From positions 395,001 through 459,000 of the forward strand of contig JAVSML010025176.1 of the NCBI GenBank assembly GCA_038503035.1: DNA of 64,000 bases, written 5' to 3'. The notes beneath the pieces were generated by a model, which saw only the letters and a list, made by a program, of their open reading frames with translations, did no database searches and was not told the DNA's origin. Made by a program: the position numbers and the translations under genes. Every line of letters begins with the position of its first letter. Positions within the stretch are counted from its first letter, which is position 1. Shown piece after piece: positions 49,946 through 60,149 of this stretch. Source of the stretch: Crocodylus rhombifer. Lineage: Eukaryota; Chordata; Crocodylia; Crocodylidae.

Positions 49946-50700
49946 TTTCATAGTTTCTAGGGTCAGAAGGGACCTGAGCAGATCATCGAGTCCAACCCCC
50001 TGCCATGGCAGGAAAGAGTACTGGGGTCAAACAACTCCAGCAAGGTGTTCATCTAGCCTCCTCTTAAAGACCCCCAGGGTAGAAGCCTGCACCACTTCTC
50101 TTGGAAGTTGGTTGCAGATCCTAGCCGCCCTGACAGTGAAGTAGCACCTCCTCATATCTAGCCTAAATATACCCTCTGCCAGCTTGTGACCGTTATTCCT
50201 GGTCACTCCTGGCAGTGCTCAGGGGAACAGGGACTTCGCCAGTGCTTGCTGGTCTCCTCTGACTAGTTTGTAACAGGCCACTAGATCCCCCCTCAGCTTT
50301 CTCTTCTGGAGGCTGAACAGGTTCAGGTCCCATAGCCTCTCCTTGTAGGCTCTGCCCTGCTGCCCCCATATCATGCGAGTGGCCCTCCTCTGGATCCTCT
50401 CCATGTTGTCCACATCCCCCTTGAAGTGTGGCACCCAGAACTAGATGCAGTCCTCCACCTGTGGCCTAACCAGTACCGCATAGAGGGGGAGTATCACCTC
50501 CTTGGACCTGCTCGAGATGCATCTGTGGATGCATGACAAGGTACGGTTGGGCCTTCCTGACTGCATCCCCACACTGCCGGCCCATGTTCATCTTAGCATC
50601 AGTGATGACTCCAAGATCCTTTTCCGCCTCTGTACTGACAAGAAGGGAGTTCTCCAACCTGTACATATGGTGCCGGTTCTTCCTCCCCAGTTGCATCACT
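49946..50700 (-). mobile_element. Older CR1, 3' half
   Basis: On the minus strand this is the end of CR1 ORF2 (VMQLGRKNRHHMYRLENSLL through IQRRATRMIWGQQGRAYKER) and the 3' UTR, with a tail of GAAACTATGAAACTG. It starts abruptly at the border of the inserted CR1 at 50701. Its 5' continuation is found at 55598-56078. Several frameshifts make it inactive. Confidence 0.9.
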
Positions 50701-50791
50701 TTCATAGATTTCATAGACATCAGGGCTGGAAGGGACCTCAAGAGATCATCGAGTCCAGCCCCCTGCCCAAAGGGCACGAAGTCAGCTGGGG

Positions 50792-53587
50792 TCATAGGAT
50801 CCCAGCAAGATAAGCATCCAATCTACTCTTGAAGGTGTTCAATGTAGGTGCTTGAACCACCTCCGCTGGCAGACTGTTCCAGACCTTGGGGGCTCGGACA
50901 GTAAAGAAATTCTTCCTTATGTCCAGCCTGAAGCGGTCTTGCAGGATTTTGTGACCGTTCGACCTAGTCATCCCTTGGGGCGCTCTGGTGAACAAACGTT
51001 CCCCCAGATCCTGGTGGTCACCCCGATAAACTTATAGGTGGCCATCAGATCACCCCTGAGCCTGCGCTTTTCCAGGCTAAAGAGTCCCATGGCTCTCAGC
51101 CTATCATCGTAAGATCTGTTTTCCTGACCTCTGATCATGTGCGTGGCTCTCCTCTGGACTCTCTCAAGCTTCTCCACACCCTTTTTGAATTGTGGAGCCC
51201 AAAACTGGGTGCAGTACTCCAGCTGTGGCCTCACCAAGGCCAAGTACAAGGGGAGAATGACATCCCGGGATTTGCTCGAGAAGCATCTATGGATGCAAGC
51301 CAGCGTTTTGGTCGCTTTATTAGCCGCAGCATCGCATTGCAGGCTCATGTTCATCTTGTGGTCAATGATGACCCCCAAGTCTCTTTCTTCTGTCGTGCTA
51401 TCCAACGTAGCACTGCCGAGCCTATAAGGATGCTGCAGGTTTTGCCTCCCAAGGTGGAGAACCTTGCATTTTTCACTGTTAAACACCATCAGGTTCTCGT
51501 CTGCCCATTTGCTGAGCTTGTCCAGGACAGCCTGGATCACCCGCCTATCTTCTGGCGTGGATGCTTTGCCCCAAAGTTTGGTGTCATCTGCGAACTTGGC
51601 CAGTCCACTCCTGCCTCCAATGTCCACATCATTAATGAAGACTTTGAACAGTATGGGTCCCAGGACAGAGCCTTGAGGGACCCCACTGGTCACAGGGCAC
51701 CACGATGAGTGACTGCCATCAATTACAACCCTCTGGGTCTGACCACGGAGCCAATTTCCTAGCCAGCGGATTGTGGTGGAGCCAAGGCCACAACTGGCCA
51801 GTCTGGCCAAGAGGTGATCATGGGATACCAGATCAAAAGCTTTTTTGAAGTCAAGATATATGACATCAATCTCATCTCCCTCGTCCAAGGTGATAGGTCA
51901 CCTGGTCGTAGAAGGAAATGAGATTGGTCAAGCAAGACCTACCCACAACAAACCCATGCTGGCTATCCCTTAGGATGGTAGCCTGGACCAGTCCATCAAG
52001 GATGGCCTCCTTAATAAACTTTTCTAAGATCTTCCCCAGGATAGAAGTCAGGCTAATGGGCCTGTAGTTAGCCGGATCCACTCTCCTCCCTTTCTTGAAG
52101 ATCGGCACCACATTGGCCTTCTTCCAGTCTTTGGGCACTACACCAGAGTGCCAGGAGTTTTCAAAGATCCGTGCCAGGGGCTGGGCTATGATGCTTGCCA
52201 GCTTCTTGAGTACCCTGGGGTGCAGATTGTCAGGGCCAGCTGACTTGAAGGTATCCAGCTTCTCAAGATGTTCCTTCACGAGGTCAGCATTGATGGAGGG
52301 TAGGGGATCCCCCTCACCCAGATTTCCCTGTCCCATAGCAGGCATGGGCATCCTGTATGACTGATGAAAGACTGACGCAAAGTACCTATTTAATAGGTTG
52401 GCTTTTTCCTGGCTGTCAGTTGTCAGTTGCCCCATCTGGTTTAGCAGGGGTCCAACGTTGCCCTTGCTTTTCCTCCGGCTCCCCACATATCTGAAAAAGG
52501 ACTTTTTGTTGTCCTTGATGCTTGAAGCTAGTTGGAGTTCAGTTGCAGCCTTGGCTTTCCTGGTTTGCTCCCTGCAGGACCGGACCAGCGCAAAATAATC
52601 CTCCTTGGAGGTGAATCCCGTCCTCCATCCTTTGTAGGCTTTCCTTTTTAGCTGCAGGAGGTACGCTAGGTCCCTAGAGAGCCAGGAGGGCTGCTGTGCC
52701 TTCTTGCTGCCTTTTCTCCGTCTTGGAATAGATTTGGCTTGTGCATTGAGGATCGCTTCCTTGAGAAGCAACGACTCTTCTTGAACTCCCATCTCCCTGG
52801 GGTCACGGTCCCTAAGGGCCTGACCGACAAGCCTCTTGAGCTTGTCAAAGTCGGCTTTTCTGAAGTCAAGGACTTCTGTGTTGCTGACTGACTTGCCAGC
52901 TTTACGGCGGATGGTGAAGGTGATCAGCTCGTGGTTGCTGTCACCTAGCTTCCCATCGATCACTAGGTCGCCGATTAGGTCGTCCCCCGTAGCCAGTACC
53001 AGGTCGAGCAGCGCTTTACCTCTCATTGGCCCATAGACTTCTTGAGTCAGGTAGAGGTCATCCACGCACGAGAGAAAGCTTTGCGACCGCTTGGATTTTG
53101 CTGAGTGATCTTCCCACGAGATGTCCGGGTAATTGAAGTCACCCATGACAACCAAGGTCCTGGAGCAAGTGGCCTCAGTCAGTTCCCGGGTGAACTCCTG
53201 GTCAAGCTCAGGACTTTGAGTGGGAGGTCTGTAGTAGACTCCCTCCGTTGTGTCCCCTGTGCCGTATTCCCCACGAATTTTTACCCAGAGGGTCTCTAGC
53301 TGTCCATGCCAATCGCCAACATCAGCTTGCAGGGACATGTAGCTTTCCTTCACATAGAGAGCTACACCCCCGCCCCTTTTGTCAACACGATCCCTCCTGT
53401 ACAGGGTATAGCCCTCTATACCCGTGGTCAAGTCATGGGTGGAGTCCCACCAGGTCTCCGTTATCCCAATGACGTCATAATTCTTTGCACTGAGCAGAAG
53501 GATGATCTCCTCCTGCTTGTTGCCCAGGCTCCTGGCATTAGTGTACAGGCAGGCAAGTGTCCCCTTGGGGGCTCTTGCCTTGCCCAC
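50792..53587 (-). pseudogene. CR1 ORF2: endonuclease plus reverse transcriptase, two frameshifts
   Basis: The frame from 53587 to 51872 (571 residues) starts at an ATG shortly before CLYTNARSLGNKQEE. It carries an APE-type endonuclease: ITETWWDSTHD, GVALYVKESY, GDFNYPDISWED and GDSNHELITFTIR, with Ser-Asn-His where Ser-Asp-His is usual. The linker follows, then the start of reverse transcriptase ([30 protein letters not shown]). A frameshift near 51880 moves to the frame 51888-50968 (306 residues) with [38 protein letters not shown] and the catalytic FADDTKLWG. A second frameshift near 50980 leads to the C-terminus (RLDIRKNFFTVRAPKVWNSL ... LAGIL) ending at 50792. Confidence 0.93.
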
Positions 53588-53703
53588 AGATTGTGCCAGG
53601 GCTGGGGCAGGGGTGGGCTCCCTTAAGTGCCTTGGTCTGCTGGCTTTGCAAGGGTTGCTCAGTGGGCCAGCAGTGGCAGTAGTACCCCCATCCCCCAGCG
53701 GGC

Positions 53704-54802
53704 TTAGTTTAAAGCCCGGTGGAGCAGGTCAGCCAGCCTGGCTGAGAAGAGCCCCCTCCCCAGTGGGGAGAGGTGGAGGCCATCTCTTCCCAGCAGCTCA
53801 CTGCCTCTCTCTCCAAAGAGCAGGCTGTGGTCATGGAAGCCAAAGCCTTCCCGATGACACCAGCTCCGCAGTCTTTGGTTCACTGCATGGATCCTCCTCT
53901 CCCTCCTCAGCCCGTAGCCCGAGACTGGGAGGATCGATGAAAACACCACCTGAGCTCCCAGACCCCTAAGCCCCACTCCCAATTCCCTGTAGCGCCTCAT
54001 GACCTGGCTGGGGGTGCTCCGAGCAGTGTCATTGGTGCCCACGTGAATAAGGAGCGTGGGGTAGTGGTCTGTGGGCCGGAGGAGCTCTGGGATCCTCTCC
54101 GCAATGTCTCAGATGCGGGCCCCTGGGAAGCAGAAGACTTCCTAGGCTAAGGGGTCGGGGTGGCAGATTGCCCCCCTCAGTGCCCCGCAGGATGGAGTCT
54201 CCCACAACAAACACCTTTTGCTTTGTCTTGGGGAGTGCGGGGGCAGTAACTGTGGTTGAGCCTGGGTTGCCTGCAGGAGCTGGCATCTGAGCAGGCTCTG
54301 CTGGGGCTGCAAGAGGTGCGAACCTGTTGTTAAGCTCCGGCGAGGGAGGGGCCTTGGTGCAGCAGGCCTTAGGGCTCTTGACCACCTTGGTTGATGCCCC
54401 TGACTGGGCAGAGCAGGAGGTCCAAGAGTCCTCCTTAGTCCTGGAGGGAGACAGTGCTCTACCCTGCAGCTCCTGGGGGAGAAGGGCCTGGCAGTAGGAG
54501 TCTATCTCCTGCTCGCAGTCCCTGATGGCACGCAGTCTCTGGACTGTGGCCTGGAGCTCCTCCAGCTGGTGCACCAGAGACCCCAGTAGGGAGCAGACCC
54601 CGCAAGGCGAGGTGGCCATGATCCCGGGCCCCAGAGCCTGAAAAAGGGACAGGCAGCCCCCGCAGCCAATAGCCAGGGGCTCCGTCTGTGTGGAGCCTGG
54701 AACCATGGGCTCCATCTGGGTGGCCATCTCTGAGGTGCCCGATGGGGGGGCCGCAGAGCCCGAGGGGACCCTCGGGGTGCAGCGCGTGCCCATCCATGTC
54801 AT
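53704..54802 (-). pseudogene. CR1 ORF1: zinc-finger-like, coiled-coil and SGNH esterase-like domain, frameshifted
   Basis: The first frame, 54802-54029, begins with ATG. It contains a Cys-x-x-Cys pair set (CGGC ... CGVC), a Leu/Glu-rich helix around HQLEELQATVQRLRAIRD, a Pro/Ala-rich linker and FVVGDSILRGTEGG, block I of the GDSL/SGNH hydrolases. After a frameshift near 54130 the frame 54042-53704 continues with GTNDTARSTPSQV (block III, Gly-x-Asn-Asp) and GRDGLHLSPLGRGLFSARLA (block V, Asp-x-x-His). This is the esterase domain known from CR1-clade ORF1 proteins. The single frame break probably inactivates it. Confidence 0.88.
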
Positions 54803-54940
54803 TCCTCTGGTAGGCTGGCTACGGCTGGGGCTGACTACTCTGGGGGGGTCGCAGGCAGGGTCTCATGCTCTCCCATGCCCTCTCCTGCGCGAACTCCGCG
54901 CTAACTCAAGTGCCTGTTTACGCAGCCTGTTCGCGTGGCT

Positions 54941-55186
54941 CCCTGGGGGGGCTGGGCCAAGTAGGGGCCTGGGCGGGGGCTTGACCCGGCCCGGCTCCAC
55001 CCAGTCGGCCTCCTCCCAGGGAGCAAGGAGTTAACCCCTTTCCACCACGAGCCCGCTTACCTCCGGCTGTGCTGGGGGTCGACAGGGGGCTCTGCGGCTG
55101 CTGAGGGGGTGTCTGGGGGGCTTTGGGGCAGTGGGGGCACAGCAGGCTTCACACGCGTGTCTCTCACCGCTCCGGAGCCTAACTGA
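54941..55186 (-). repeat. CR1 5' UTR repeat unit (proximal copy)
   Basis: A 246-bp GC-rich unit beginning (plus strand) CCCTGGGGGGGCTGGGCCAA and ending GGAGCCTAACTGA. It recurs at 55353-55597 with an offset of about 412 bp and clear but imperfect identity. In between lies about 166 bp of different GC-rich sequence with a GCGCGCATGCGC palindrome at 55221. It is likely promoter sequence of the CR1, by analogy with tandem promoter monomers in other LINEs. Confidence 0.88.
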
Positions 55187-55352
55187 GCTTTTTTCCCCTG
55201 TTTGGTGGGCCCTTTTAAACTGCGCGCATGCGCAGTGGGCCTGCCTTTGGGGAAAGCTGGTTTCACAGGTTTGGGGGGGCCCTGCTCGGGATTTGGGGGC
55301 CCTGCCCTACAGGAGGGGGACTGGTGAGTACCCCACTCCTTCTCTTCTCCCT

Positions 55353-55597
55353 CCCTGGGGGGCTGGGCCAAGTAGGGACCTGGGCGGGGGCTTGACCCGG
55401 CTCGGCTCCAGGCAGCCGGCCTCCTCCCAGGGAGCGAGGAGTTAACCCCTTCCCACCATGAGCACGCTTACCTCTAGCTGTGCTGGGGGTCAGCAGGGGG
55501 CTTTGCGGCTGCTGAGGGGGTGCCTGGGGGGCTTTGGGGGAGCAGGGGCGCAGCAGGCTTCACCTGAGCGTCTCTCACCACTCCGGAGACTAACTGA
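55353..55597 (-). repeat. CR1 5' UTR repeat unit (distal copy, 5' end of element)
   Basis: Second copy of the 246-bp unit, starting CCCTGGGGGGCTGGGCCAAG and ending GGAGACTAACTGA, directly at the border with the older CR1 (ACAACTTTGCACTTG...). The plus-strand phrase GGAGTTAACCCCTTCCCACC is shared with the proximal copy. Its position makes it the transcription start region if the element initiates in its first unit. Confidence 0.85.
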
Positions 55598-56078
55598 ACA
55601 ACTTTGCACTTGTCAGTGTTGAATCCTATCCTATTCTCATCCACCCACCCTTGTAACCTGTCTAGGTCCAATTGCACCCTATTCCTCCCTTGTAGCGTGC
55701 CCACATCCCCCCACATCTTAGTGTCATCAGCAAATTTGAACAGGGTGCTTTTTACCCCCTTGTCCAAGTCATTGATGAAGATGTTGAACAGTGTGGGCCC
55801 AAGGACCGAGCCCTGCGGAACCCCACTGCCCACGTCCCTCCAAGTTGAAAATGACCCATCCTCCACCACTCTCTGGGTGCAGCTCTCCAGCCAGTTGGCG
55901 ACCCAATTGACTGTGTGGGTGTCAACACAACAGCCCCCTAGTTTCTTAATGAGAACAGGGTGAGAGACCGTGGTGAAGGCCTTCTGAAAGTCCAGGAAAA
56001 CTATGTTTACTGCTACCCCTGCATCTAAGGATTTGGTGATGTGGTCATAGAAAGCCACCAGGTTGGTCTTATAGTCTT
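55598..56078 (-). mobile_element. Older CR1, 5' half (reverse transcriptase)
   Basis: On the minus strand an open frame encodes [53 protein letters not shown] and FADDTKMWG, then NTDKCKVVQL, where CR1 homology stops at the border of the inserted element. The next residues of the same ORF resume at 50697 (VMQLGRKNR). Both halves carry a K-V-x-Q-L, suggesting a short duplication of the target. The 5' end of this copy is truncated at about 56078. Confidence 0.92.
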
Positions 56079-56429
56079 AAATAACTGAAGTCAGTTATGA
56101 TGTTATCCAAGATGCCCACATTTATGAAAAAGTTATTTTAGTTTATTATCAAAACAATTATCCACAGAATTCTACTTCCTATGAAAATCTGGTGAAAAAT
56201 CAAACTACAAAAATGCTACTTCTCTGTCAGGTTTCATATTTTAGCTAACTGGGTTTTTTTGGGCAAGTGGCTATTTTAAATAACCGGAGAAGTATTTTGT
56301 CAGCCTTCAATAACAGAAATTTTAAATGTTCTTCTTTAATTGATCACAGTTTTTATATGGGCTTAGAACCTGACATATTGTGTTTAAGTATACCCTTTTT
56401 CCCTGGAACCAATCACAGAAAATTTTCTA

Positions 56430-57724
56430 TGTAACCCTCAACAACACACTAGGCCAGGTGATATGCTGGATTCTGGATCCTCAGGGTGCCAGTAGCCCAG
56501 GGAACACCACCCTCAGGCAGAACTGCTGACTGAAGTGTTCCATGGATAGGTGTGTCCCTCACCCTCACTACCCAAGAATTTAAGTCCAATAAACAAATGC
56601 ATTTCTTTATTATACACAACTACATACAGAAAAAAAATGATTAATCGAAAGAAATTGTGTGTGTGTGTGTATATATATATAGATATAGATATATAGATAA
56701 TAGAACCAACAATTTGAATTCTATCTACAAATGCAACTTTAGGCAAATAATTCCATCATGCTGGGTGGTCCCACTTAGAGCACACCACCTCAATAATTGC
56801 AGTCACCTGGTTATAACCTTTTTAAACCAGTTTCCCTTAAGAATAAAAATCCACTCCCATTGCAATAAATGTCAACACAGTTATTGCTTTGATATGCTAG
56901 TACATGGTGGGGATGAAGTTCCTGTTGCTCTGGGGATTCTGAACTCCCATCTTCAGACTAATCGCCGTGACACTAGCCTCCAGTCCAGTGATGTGGGCAA
57001 ATGGCTCCCTCTTATTTCTCCTGAAATAAACTATGTGCAAACTCCATAGGGTTAGGTATCTCTTCAAACCCCCATAAGGTTTGTGCCTCCTCAGCCGTTC
57101 CTCCTCTGAGGCCATCTCCCCACCCAGCACTTATAGCCCAGCAAAGGGATTTTCACCCTCTCCCCAGCAGACCTTGGTCCCTGCAGCCCCAAGCCTTACT
57201 AGCTCAGACCCAGCTCTCTCCTGCAGGGTTCTGACCCGGCAGCTTCTCCCAGCTTCCAACCAGCCTACCAGCTTCAACTGACCATTCCCTTCCCACTTTC
57301 TCTGGGGCAACTGTGTCCTGAAGCTGCACAGCTCCATACCCAGTAGGGAAACAAGCTTTTTGTGGGGCAACACAGGCTCTTCCTCATCCTGGTATCTGCT
57401 CCCGGAGCAAGTTTCAGTTCCCGTTCCAGTGGCGGGGGGCTGTGCATCTGCCCGCTCTCTCTCCAGGCTGAACTCAGGTCCTCTTCCCCCTCTTTACCTG
57501 CCTTTCAGCTATTTTATAGCAGAAGCACAGCCAATCAGAGCCCTCGGTTTGCTGTGGGGGCTCAGGTCACAGTGCTAATGGTCCAATAAAAAGCATGCAC
57601 AGTGCACAGCATGCCTTCATGCTTGGAAAAGTCATGGCACCCGGTGCAAGCATTTTGCTGCCCTTTCTGCAAAGGTTCCTGAGCACGGCGCGCTCACTTA
57701 GCTTGCAGCCGTGCAGCTGTTACA
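56430..57724 (-). mobile_element. Solo LTR candidate (about 1.3 kb)
   Basis: Minus-strand borders are TGTAACAGCTGCACGG and GTTGAGGGTTACA, giving perfect TGTAAC/GTTACA inverted ends. In promoter order on the minus strand there are CCAAT-type boxes (ATTGGACCATTAG, TGATTGGCTG), a TATA box (GCTATAAAATAGC at about 57512-57524) and, further on, AATAAAGAAATGC (about 56603-56615) as a polyadenylation signal. No gag or pol sequence lies on either side, so it looks like a solo LTR of an old endogenous element. A target duplication is not clear (ttcta / tacag). A microsatellite has expanded inside it. Confidence 0.6.
56657..56700 (+). repeat. Compound microsatellite (GT)n(AT)n(AGAT)n
   Basis: Seven GT, five AT and then ATAGAT-type repeats, inside the LTR candidate. 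Confidence 0.95.
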
Positions 57725-58631
57725 TACAGAATTTATGAATATGTTCAGTTATAAAATGCTCAAAAGGTTATGGCCAAAGGACAACAAATACAGAATACAC
57801 AGGACTGTTCTTCAGTTTTACCTATAATATCCCCTATCAAGCACACATTGCAATATAGACACACCCAGTTGACACAAATACACCAGAACTCCTTTTTTCT
57901 GCATTGTGCTTAACTCGAGAGCGCTTCCAGTTGTAGAAGTTTGTATGGAATGCTGTGTCACGTATCTGCAAGTTGGGCTAACATGGACAATTCAATAGAG
58001 CACAGTTCAAATTTATAAGCAACGTACATTTTGAGTTGAGTTAATCCTGGCACTGAAATTAAAATCTTATGCAAATGTCAAAGCTTTAATAATTTTACAT
58101 TCTTTTATTGCTTTAACACCTTCCAAGATCATGTTTTCCTGAATTTGAAAATAACTTCTCTTTCCTTTTTCAGTAATTATACAGATACTAAATTAAAGAG
58201 ACACTGTCAGGCTAAGAATTATTATTTAAAGCTGAATTCCCTAGTCATGTTTTCCTGACTCAAACTTCTTTATTGAACCCCAAAGACATTTTAAAATCTC
58301 ATTTATTCATTACTTATGCTCTTTATTTTTCCAAGCTAACAGGAATTCAAAAGTAAAATGGAATAGTCAGTTTCCCTTTTGTTTATAAACTGTTTCTAGT
58401 CTATATGACTTCCACTCTGCTGCAAGGGCGGGTTGGAAACACTTTTTTTTTTAATTCACTGGATTTTCTTATTTATGGAAACATTTCTCTTAGTCTTGCA
58501 TTTTATTAATTCACTTTTTCTATAAACTAATATCTGGATCAAATTAGATCAGCTAGCATACATGTAATGACAGGCTTGGTGTTTGCTTGTTTTTTAATGT
58601 ACCCTGGAGATAACTACAATCACTGTGAGAG

Positions 58632-58735
58632 GGGCAAGAATTTCTTAGGGTAATATCTTTTATTGGACCAACTAGTTAGTTGGGATAAAGTTCGACAAGC
58701 CTTTGAACGCAAGACATTCTTGGTCAAGGCTCTGA
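58632..58735 (+). mobile_element. MITE fragment, TTTTATTGGACCAACT family
   Basis: AAGAATTTCTTAGGGTAATA, TCTTTTATTGGACCAACTAG, TTGGGATAAAGTTCGACAAG and GAACGCAAGACATTCTTGGT follow the family order seen at 27949. Only the left half is evident. Confidence 0.65.
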
Positions 58736-59292
58736 TCACAGGAGCCAGGCACAGCATAGTGAAACCACAGTGAGACCATCACCGCTCCAACATTGCTCGT
58801 ATACTAAAAAAAGTGGAAGATATCAAAATCCACCACTTAAAATGGAAAATCCACAACCCAAAGAAAAAAAGCAGCCAAATTACACAACATCTTCTGTGTT
58901 TCACTGTGCTGTGCCTGGTTTCCTGGAATCCATATTTAAGGGTTTTCAGACACACTGCTTTGGTTCAGCCCATCTCTATATTAACGTACATGGAGCAAAA
59001 TTTTTTTTTGAGAACTAAAAAATGTGGAGCACTCAACTCCCATTTACTTTTTCTTTGTGCCTGAGGAATGCATCCTTAAATTGTTCTGTTTGGGGCAGGA
59101 GCCTTTTTTTTTCCTGTGTGTGGGCAGTCTCTCTGACATAGTACAGGCACTATTGGAATACAAAGTAAATAGATAACTATTCAGGGACTCTTCTTTCCAC
59201 TTATCAGTCAGTATTCAAAAATTGGCTGCTGCCTCCTCTAAGGTATTTTATGATTTGTCACCACCCAGGAGTCTGCAGGAGGCAAATGGAGG

Positions 59293-60009
59293 ATGGTCAC
59301 CTCCAGGGCCAGGCGGGATCGCAGGCAGCACGCAGCTGCATCAACTGTCACCCCAGTACAACTGGGGAACAGGTATGCGGCCCTGGCAGTGCTGGAGGAG
59401 ACTGGGCGTGAGGAAGGAGGAAGGAAGGAAGCCATGCTCTCAACCAACAAGCTGGCATCCGTACCTCCTGAGTATCATCCAGTGACCCAGAGGAAGAGAC
59501 GTCAGGTCATCGTCATAGGGGACTCCCTCCTCAGAGGAACGGAGGGACCCATCCACCGCATGGACCCCAATGTGAGAGAAGTGTACTGTCTCCCAGGAGC
59601 GAAGATTGGGTACGTCACAAAGAAAATCACTGACCTCATCCGGCCTTCTGACTACTATCCTATGGTCCTCATCCACTTGGGAACCAATGACATGGCCTGG
59701 AGTAGTCCGGACCAGATCAGGGATGACTTTGTGGTTCTGGGAGCCAAGCTGAGAGAGTTGGGGACCCAGGTGGTCTTTTTGTCCCTCCTCCCAGTTAGAG
59801 GAGGCCGTCAGTGGCAGATCGCCTGCATCCATGAGATGAACTGGTGCCTCCAGAGTTGGTGTCATCATGCCGGATTTGGCTTCCTGGACCATGACCCGCA
59901 CTTCAGAGCAGAGGGCGTCCTGGGGAGTGATGGTCTCCATCTCTCCCCCAAAGGTAAGAGTTTGTTTTCTTACAGGCTAGATGACCTCCTCCGGCAGGCT
60001 TTAAACTAA
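59293..60009 (+). CDS. CR1 ORF1 with intact SGNH/GDSL esterase-like domain
   Basis: A 238-residue uninterrupted frame. Residues 1-70 are basic (RARRDRRQ) and include NRYAALAVLEETG, typical of CR1 ORF1. At about residues 72-83 comes VIVIGDSLLRGTEG (block I, nucleophile Ser). Around residue 128 is HLGTNDMAWSS (block III), and near the C-terminus GSDGLHLSPKGKSLFSYRLD (block V, Asp and His). All SGNH catalytic positions I can identify are present. The start is the first in-frame ATG after truncation, so the natural N-terminus with zinc-finger/coiled coil is missing. In CR1-clade LINEs this protein accompanies ORF2, which starts about 140 bp downstream. Confidence 0.8.
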   Translation: MVTSRARRDRRQHAAASTVTPVQLGNRYAALAVLEETGREEGGRKEAMLSTNKLASVPPEYHPVTQRKRRQVIVIGDSLLRGTEGPIHRMDPNVREVYCLPGAKIGYVTKKITDLIRPSDYYPMVLIHLGTNDMAWSSPDQIRDDFVVLGAKLRELGTQVVFLSLLPVRGGRQWQIACIHEMNWCLQSWCHHAGFGFLDHDPHFRAEGVLGSDGLHLSPKGKSLFSYRLDDLLRQALN

Positions 60010-60149
60010 GTTTGTCGGGGGATGGGGATCCACAGAAGCAAGGAATAACTCAACCAAGTGTAGGACCTGCCCAGATAGGAGCTCAGGCATACACCAAGTT
60101 GTCTCTCAGAAAGGGGATGTGCCCAGGGCTCCAACAGGGGGATTCAGGT

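Larger units (their letters stand above)
50701..55597 (-). mobile_element. Near full-length CR1 retrotransposon
   Basis: About 4.9 kb on the minus strand. In order from the 5' end it has a GC-rich 5' UTR with two copies of a 246-bp unit, ORF1 (54802-53704), ORF2 (53587-50792), a 3' UTR and a tail of GATGTCTATGAAATCTATGA. Both ORFs carry frameshifts. It lies inside an older CR1, and a short shared AAAGT at both borders may be the target duplication. It shares a subfamily with the copy at 21651-23888, to which it is inverted. Full-length CR1 copies are rare because most are 5'-truncated. Confidence 0.95.
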
